The notes under the pieces were generated by a model. It was not told the origin of the DNA, did not search any database, and was given only the letters and a program-made list of their open reading frames with translations. Positions 5,592 through 8,624 of a stretch of DNA of 8,624 nucleotides are shown here, in pieces. Position 1 is the first letter of the stretch; every line of letters begins with the position of its first letter. Made by a program: the position numbers and the translations under genes. The stretch comes from Collinsella aerofaciens (GTDB lineage: Bacteria; Actinomycetota; Coriobacteriia; Coriobacteriales; Coriobacteriaceae), in the NCBI GenBank assembly GCA_021641225.1, contig JAJWXI010000003.1, positions 11,514-20,137 on the forward strand, given 5' to 3'.

Positions 5592-6626
5592 ATGGGTAAA
5601 ACGGTTCTTACCTTCGGCGAGATCATGATGAGGCTCTCGCCCAAAGATCACCTGCGTATTGAGCAGGCCACCGAGTTCGATGTCCGCTACGGCGGCGCCG
5701 AGGCCAACACCGCGCTTTCCCTGGCCTACCAGGGCGACAAGGCCGCCTACGTTTCCGTCGTTCCAGCCAACCGCCTGGGCGAGTGCGCTCTGCGCTCGCT
5801 GAAGGTCTACGACGTCGACACCACGCGCGTCGTGCGTCAGGGCGATCGTCTTGGTTCCTATGTGTTTGAGGTCGGCGCTTCGCAGCGCGGCAACGGCTGC
5901 GTCTACGACCGCAAGTACTCGGCCATCAACATGGCCAAGCGCGACGTCTTTGACTGGGACGAGATTCTCAAGGGCATCGACGTCTTCTACTTCTCTGGCG
6001 TGACGCCCGCCGTCTCCGACGAGATGTCCGCCGCCTGCAAGGATGCTCTCACCGCTTGCCGTGCCAAGGGCATCACCACCGTGTGCGACGTTAACTACCG
6101 CGGCAAGATGTGGTCGCCCGAGAAGTCGCAGGCAACCATGAAGGAGCTCCTGCCGCTCGTCGACATCTGCATCGCCAACGACGAGGACGCACCCGCCGGC
6201 CTCGGCATGACCTGCGTCTCCGGCTCCCTTGCCCACGGCATCGAGGAGCGCGACACCTACGTCGAGATGGCCCGTCAGATCTGCGCCGAGTACGGCTGCA
6301 AGAAGGTCGCCTCCGTCGTCCGCAACATCTCCTGCGTCGAGCGCTCCATCTGGATGGGCATGCTCTATGACGCCGAGAGCGGCGAGCACTGGTTCTCCCC
6401 TGCCCATGACGTGCACGTGCTCGAAGGCGTTGCTGCCGGCGATGCTTTCAACGCCGGTCTCGTCCACGCCCTCATCAACGACTTCGATCCGCAGGCTGCC
6501 GTCAACTACGCCATTGCCGCCTCGATTCTCAAGCTCACGATCAAGGGCGATTCCAACCTGGTGACCGCCGATGAGATCGCTGCTGTGGCTAACGCCGCCG
6601 ACGGTGGCGCCCGCGTCGCCCGTTAA
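5592..6626 (+). CDS. kdgK: 2-keto-3-deoxygluconate kinase (PfkB family)
   Basis: The protein has 344 residues. It is a cytoplasmic ribokinase-type sugar kinase predicted to phosphorylate 2-keto-3-deoxygluconate with ATP to KDPG. The N terminus MGKTVLTFGEIMMRLSP and the substrate-site glycines in YGGAEANTALSLAYQG (about 33-48) are typical of KDG kinases, as is DVNYRGKMW (166-174). The C-terminal PfkB signature is GVAAGDAFNAG, with catalytic D284. The segment before it (EGVAA rather than the usual D-T-x-G-A) is a mild deviation. The start at 5592 has AAGGAG 10 bases upstream and fits the family length. An in-frame ATG at 5514 would add 26 residues and has its own GGAGG inside a hairpin. The neighbour eda encodes the next enzyme, which strongly supports KDG over other PfkB substrates. 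Confidence 0.9.
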   Translation: MGKTVLTFGEIMMRLSPKDHLRIEQATEFDVRYGGAEANTALSLAYQGDKAAYVSVVPANRLGECALRSLKVYDVDTTRVVRQGDRLGSYVFEVGASQRGNGCVYDRKYSAINMAKRDVFDWDEILKGIDVFYFSGVTPAVSDEMSAACKDALTACRAKGITTVCDVNYRGKMWSPEKSQATMKELLPLVDICIANDEDAPAGLGMTCVSGSLAHGIEERDTYVEMARQICAEYGCKKVASVVRNISCVERSIWMGMLYDAESGEHWFSPAHDVHVLEGVAAGDAFNAGLVHALINDFDPQAAVNYAIAASILKLTIKGDSNLVTADEIAAVANAADGGARVAR

Positions 6627-6641
6627 TTCGTTCCCCATTCC

Positions 6642-6681
6642 GCGGGCTGCAGTTTCCCATACCCATACCCCTGCAGCCCGC
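6642..6681 (+). repeat. 11-bp perfect hairpin after kdgK
   Basis: The arms GCGGGCTGCAG (6642-6652) and CTGCAGCCCGC (6671-6681) pair perfectly. The 18-base loop contains CCCATA twice in tandem. It lies 15 bases after the kdgK stop. No T-run follows, so it looks less like a terminator than an mRNA end-protecting or processing structure, or a dispersed palindrome. Confidence 0.75.
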
Positions 6682-6696
6682 TCCCCGATTCCTCCG

Positions 6697-6736
6697 GTCG
6701 GGCAAAACCACCAGTCCCATTCCGGTTTTGCCTGAC
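6697..6736 (+). repeat. 13-bp hairpin with one G-U pair
   Basis: The arms GTCGGGCAAAACC (6697-6709) and GGTTTTGCCTGAC (6724-6736) pair over 13 positions, one of them G-U in plus-strand RNA, around a 14-base loop. It is the second of three successive hairpins between kdgK and eda. Confidence 0.75.
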
Positions 6737-6757
6737 ATTCCTTCACGACTGGCCAGG

Positions 6758-6822
6758 TAGCCGGCTTTGGAATTGCTTGTGACCCCAAGCAGTGCCTCCG
6801 ATAACCATCCCAAAGCCGGCTA
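6758..6822 (+). repeat. 13-bp perfect hairpin enclosing a second stem
   Basis: The arms TAGCCGGCTTTGG (6758-6770) and its exact complement (6810-6822) enclose 39 bases, which themselves hold a 6-bp stem TGCTTG/CAAGCA (6774-6779 and 6786-6791). It ends 56 bases before the eda start codon and could influence read-through or eda mRNA stability. Confidence 0.75.
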
Positions 6823-6878
6823 AGGCCAATCCCCTGGCAATCACGCGCCTACGCGCGCCGCATATCGAAAGGAACATC

Positions 6879-7520
6879 ATGTTCGATCAGTTCTACACCA
6901 CGCTTGAGTCCCTGGGCATCGTGCCGGTCGTCGTGCTCGACAAGGTCGAGGACGCCGCTCCGCTCGCCCATGCCCTGATGGCCGCCGGTATGAAGTCCGC
7001 CGAGGTCACTTTCCGCACCGCCTGCGCTGCCGAGTGCATCGCCGCCATGGCCGAGGCCGAGCCCGAGATGTGCGTCGGCGCCGGCACCGTCCTGACCGTC
7101 GAGCAAGTTGAGCAGGCCCGCGCCGCCGGTGCCAAGTTCATCGTCTCCCCGGGCTACAACGAGGCCGTCGTCAAGCACTGCATCGACATCGACCTGCCCG
7201 TGCTGCCCGGCACCGTGACCCCCTCCGAGGTCACCGCTGCCGTCAACCTGGGCCTCAAGGTCACCAAGTTCTTCCCCGCGGCTCAGTACGGCGGCCTTAA
7301 CACCATCAAGGCCCTCGCCGCTCCGTTTGTCGGTCACCGCTTTATGCCCACCGGCGGCGTGAGCACCTCCAACGTCGAGGAGTACCTGAGCTCCTCCGCC
7401 ATCATCGCCTGCGGTGGCACTTGGATGGTCAAGCCGGCCCTGTTTGCCGACGGCGACTTCTCCAAGGTCGAGCAGATTGCCCGCGAGGCCATGGACGTCG
7501 TCAAGAAGGTCCGCGCCTAG
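6879..7520 (+). CDS. eda: KDPG aldolase
   Basis: This 213-residue class I aldolase cleaves 2-keto-3-deoxy-6-phosphogluconate to pyruvate and glyceraldehyde 3-phosphate. Family members often also act on 4-hydroxy-2-oxoglutarate. It is a single TIM-barrel domain. The catalytic Glu is E42 with R46 in AEVTFRTACA, the Schiff-base Lys is K130 in VTKFFPAAQYGG, and the phosphate site is PTGGV at 157-161. Length and all motifs are normal. The start at 6879 has AAAGGA just upstream. A longer frame beginning at 6792 has no ribosome site and no family similarity. It follows kdgK on the same strand after 252 bp of hairpin-rich spacer and is closed by a strong terminator, so the two genes are probably co-transcribed. 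Confidence 0.95.
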   Translation: MFDQFYTTLESLGIVPVVVLDKVEDAAPLAHALMAAGMKSAEVTFRTACAAECIAAMAEAEPEMCVGAGTVLTVEQVEQARAAGAKFIVSPGYNEAVVKHCIDIDLPVLPGTVTPSEVTAAVNLGLKVTKFFPAAQYGGLNTIKALAAPFVGHRFMPTGGVSTSNVEEYLSSSAIIACGGTWMVKPALFADGDFSKVEQIAREAMDVVKKVRA

Positions 7521-7538
7521 GCCTAGCTCTCTATCGTT

Positions 7539-7570
7539 GGGGGCGCGACCTAGACCGCGCCCCCATTTTT
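7539..7570 (+). terminator. Intrinsic terminator of kdgK-eda
   Basis: GGGGGCGCG (7539-7547) and CGCGCCCCC (7556-7564) form a perfect 9-bp GC stem with an 8-base loop, followed by ATTTTT. It starts 18 bases after the eda stop and is a textbook terminator. Confidence 0.95.
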
Positions 7571-7671
7571 GAAGCGGCTCGGAAGCGCGCCGTTTCCGTC
7601 ACGAACAAGAACCGAAACCGTCTTGTATGCTGATAGAACGTGACGGAAGCGACACGCCTCCGAGCCGCTTC
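7571..7671. repeat. 33-bp imperfect inverted repeat with inner stem
   Basis: The arms at 7571-7603 (GAAGCGGCTCGGA...) and 7639-7671 (...TCCGAGCCGCTTC) are complementary at 29 of 33 positions. All four differences are transitions. Read as minus-strand RNA, three of them become G-U pairs and one is A-C. Inside is a further stem ACAAGA/TCTTGT (7605-7610 and 7621-7626). It abuts the T-run of the eda terminator. It could be a REP-type element, a MITE-like remnant or a small structured RNA. Confidence 0.85.
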
Positions 7672-7734
7672 TCTCACTAGATTGAACTCTGTATGTTGGC
7701 CCAGCTAAGCCGACTCAACATAATCCAGAACACC

Positions 7735-7808
7735 AAAAGCTGCGGTGCCATCTGGAGGAATCGACCCCTGCTTCCGGTCTGTTCCTCCAAACGGCACCGC
7801 ATCTTTTT
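7735..7808. terminator. Probable bidirectional terminator
   Basis: TGCGGTGCC (7741-7749) plus TGGAGGAA (7753-7760) pair perfectly with TTCCTCCA (7782-7789) plus GGCACCGCA (7793-7801), with a 3-by-3 internal loop between them and a 21-base apical loop. The stem is flanked by AAAAG on the left and CTTTTT on the right, so either strand ends in a U-rich tail. It lies between convergent genes and is the best candidate terminator for the GntR-type gene. Confidence 0.65.
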
Positions 7809-7839
7809 GCTTGTACGCGTGCCTTGCGCCCCCCAACGC

Positions 7840-7906
7840 AGTTGCGGTGAAATAGGGACTGTCTGCACCTCCTGGGCCGCAAGACAGTCCCTATTTCACC
7901 GCAACT
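7840..7906. repeat. 25-bp perfect inverted repeat, REP-like
   Basis: The arms at 7840-7864 (AGTTGCGGTGAAATAGGGAC...) and 7882-7906 are exact reverse complements over 25 bases, with a 17-base loop. It begins 14 bases past the stop codon of the GntR-type gene, but no T-run follows on that strand. The AAATAGGGACTGTC core resembles dispersed palindromes that I associate from memory with REP-type transposases. No transposase gene is present here. Confidence 0.85.
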
Positions 7907-7920
7907 TATGAGGGGACGAA

Positions 7921-8613
7921 TTAGATGGACGAGCTTTTGGGAAGCTCGAAGTAATCGGGGTAGAGAGCGATGACTGGGCCTTGCTCCTCGGGCATAAGAT
8001 GCAGGTGTGTCTCCGCCAGATAGCTCGCTGTATCGGTGTCGCCGTCTTTAATGGCATTGAGAATCCGGCGGTGCTGACGGCGAATTGGCTCCCAGTCCAG
8101 ATCCTGCGACACGGCGCGCAGCCAGTTATACCGCTCAAAATGCGTGTTGATGCTCTTCATCCAATCCCACAGCATATGGCGACCGGCAATCTCAAAGCAC
8201 GTCTCGTGAAACAGATTATCCAAGTCAAAGAAGCGACGCGTCTCACTATGGTCGAGTGCCTCGGACTCGGCAAGGATTTGCTCAAGCCGGCGCTTTTGCT
8301 CGGGCGTGGCAGCCGAGCAGCATTTGATCAGCACGCTCCTCTCGAGCTTTTCGCGCAAAAAGCAGGCGTTCTCGGCACGCTCCATGCTGATCTTTGAAAC
8401 ATAGGTACCGCTCTTGGGGCGCGTTTCCACCAGCTCCTGCTCGCGCAGGCGTACAAAGGACTCGCGAATGGGTGTGCGCCCGATCCCCGTCTCCTTTTCC
8501 AGACCAATCGCCGAAAGGCGCGTACCGGGCTTGAGCTCGGCATAAATGATCTTGGAGCGCAATGCGTTGTATGCCTGGTCTTGCAGACTCTGAAAATGCT
8601 GGTGCTGTTCCAT
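7921..8613 (-). CDS. GntR/FCD-family transcriptional regulator
   Basis: The protein has 230 residues: an N-terminal GntR winged helix at about 8-73 (QAYNALRSKIIYAELKPG; GIGRTPIRESFVRLREQELV) and an all-helical FCD effector domain at about 78-215. The metal-binding pattern of FCD domains is present: D132 and H136 in LDNLFHE, H181 in RRQHRRI, and H203 in AETHLHL. FadR-type regulators of this group often control sugar-acid, uronate or organic-acid pathways. That fits the adjacent kdgK-eda unit, but the gene is convergent with it, so the link is only suggestive. The start at 8613 has GAGGG a few bases upstream, at the very edge of the window. The promoter and upstream partner genes lie outside it. 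Confidence 0.9.
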   Translation of the reverse strand: MEQHQHFQSLQDQAYNALRSKIIYAELKPGTRLSAIGLEKETGIGRTPIRESFVRLREQELVETRPKSGTYVSKISMERAENACFLREKLERSVLIKCCSAATPEQKRRLEQILAESEALDHSETRRFFDLDNLFHETCFEIAGRHMLWDWMKSINTHFERYNWLRAVSQDLDWEPIRRQHRRILNAIKDGDTDTASYLAETHLHLMPEEQGPVIALYPDYFELPKSSSI

Positions 8614-8624
8614 AAAGCCCTCGG

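Larger units (their letters stand above)
7521..7920. other. Structured convergent intergenic region
   Basis: This 400-bp gap between the converging eda and gntR-type genes has no supported gene. It carries, in order, the eda terminator, a 33-bp imperfect inverted repeat, a small stem TATGTTG/CAACATA (7692-7698 and 7716-7722), a two-part stem with flanking A and T runs, and a 25-bp perfect inverted repeat. Each is listed separately. Confidence 0.8.

Noticed and set aside
5448..6788. Long minus-strand open frame opposite kdgK
   Set aside because: kdgK is unmistakable on the plus strand. The antisense frame runs through the promoter and intergenic hairpins and shows no domain.

Overview
The window reads as ordinary chromosome of a high-GC Gram-positive bacterium. 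I infer an Actinomycetota gut anaerobe of the Coriobacteriia type, Collinsella-like. The reasons are the GC-rich codon use, a GlnA2/GlnR pair of actinobacterial flavour, a KDG kinase/KDPG aldolase sugar-acid pathway, and intergenic spaces packed with perfect palindromes. This placement rests on recognised protein families, not on a search. There is no tRNA, rRNA, CRISPR array, transposase or phage gene. Seven protein genes are supported, and all but about 1.7 kb is coding.

Left part (minus strand). Positions 1-470 hold no gene but contain a perfect 30-bp inverted repeat enclosing 142 bp, and then the terminator of htrA. htrA (471-1940) encodes a membrane-anchored HtrA/DegP-type serine protease with one PDZ domain and a Gln-Gly tail. 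Upstream of it lie an atypical OmpR-type regulator most like GlnR (2150-2812) and a GlnA2-type glutamine synthetase homologue (2863-4200). These two are 50 bp apart and look like one transcription unit read from a promoter near 4230-4285 that contains a GlnR-box-like sequence. The synthetase homologue is unusual: by alignment from memory to actinobacterial GlnA2, several metal-binding and catalytic residues are replaced.

Middle and right part. A LacI-family repressor (4335-5357, minus) is divergent from kdgK (5592-6626, plus) and eda (6879-7520, plus). Together they form a 2-keto-3-deoxygluconate catabolic unit: KdgK phosphorylates KDG to KDPG, and Eda cleaves KDPG to pyruvate and glyceraldehyde 3-phosphate. 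The divergent promoter region has a palindromic -10, two LacI-type operator-like repeats, and an 18-bp perfect hairpin in the kdgK leader that buries a good ribosome binding site and an in-frame ATG. eda ends in a clear intrinsic terminator. Converging on it is a GntR/FCD-family regulator (7921-8613, minus), possibly for sugar acids too. The 400-bp convergent gap carries three further large inverted repeats.

The points most worth a second look are the catalytically altered glutamine synthetase homologue next to a GlnR-like regulator, the 30-bp inverted repeat that could be an invertible segment or a small mobile repeat, and the structured kdgK leader.
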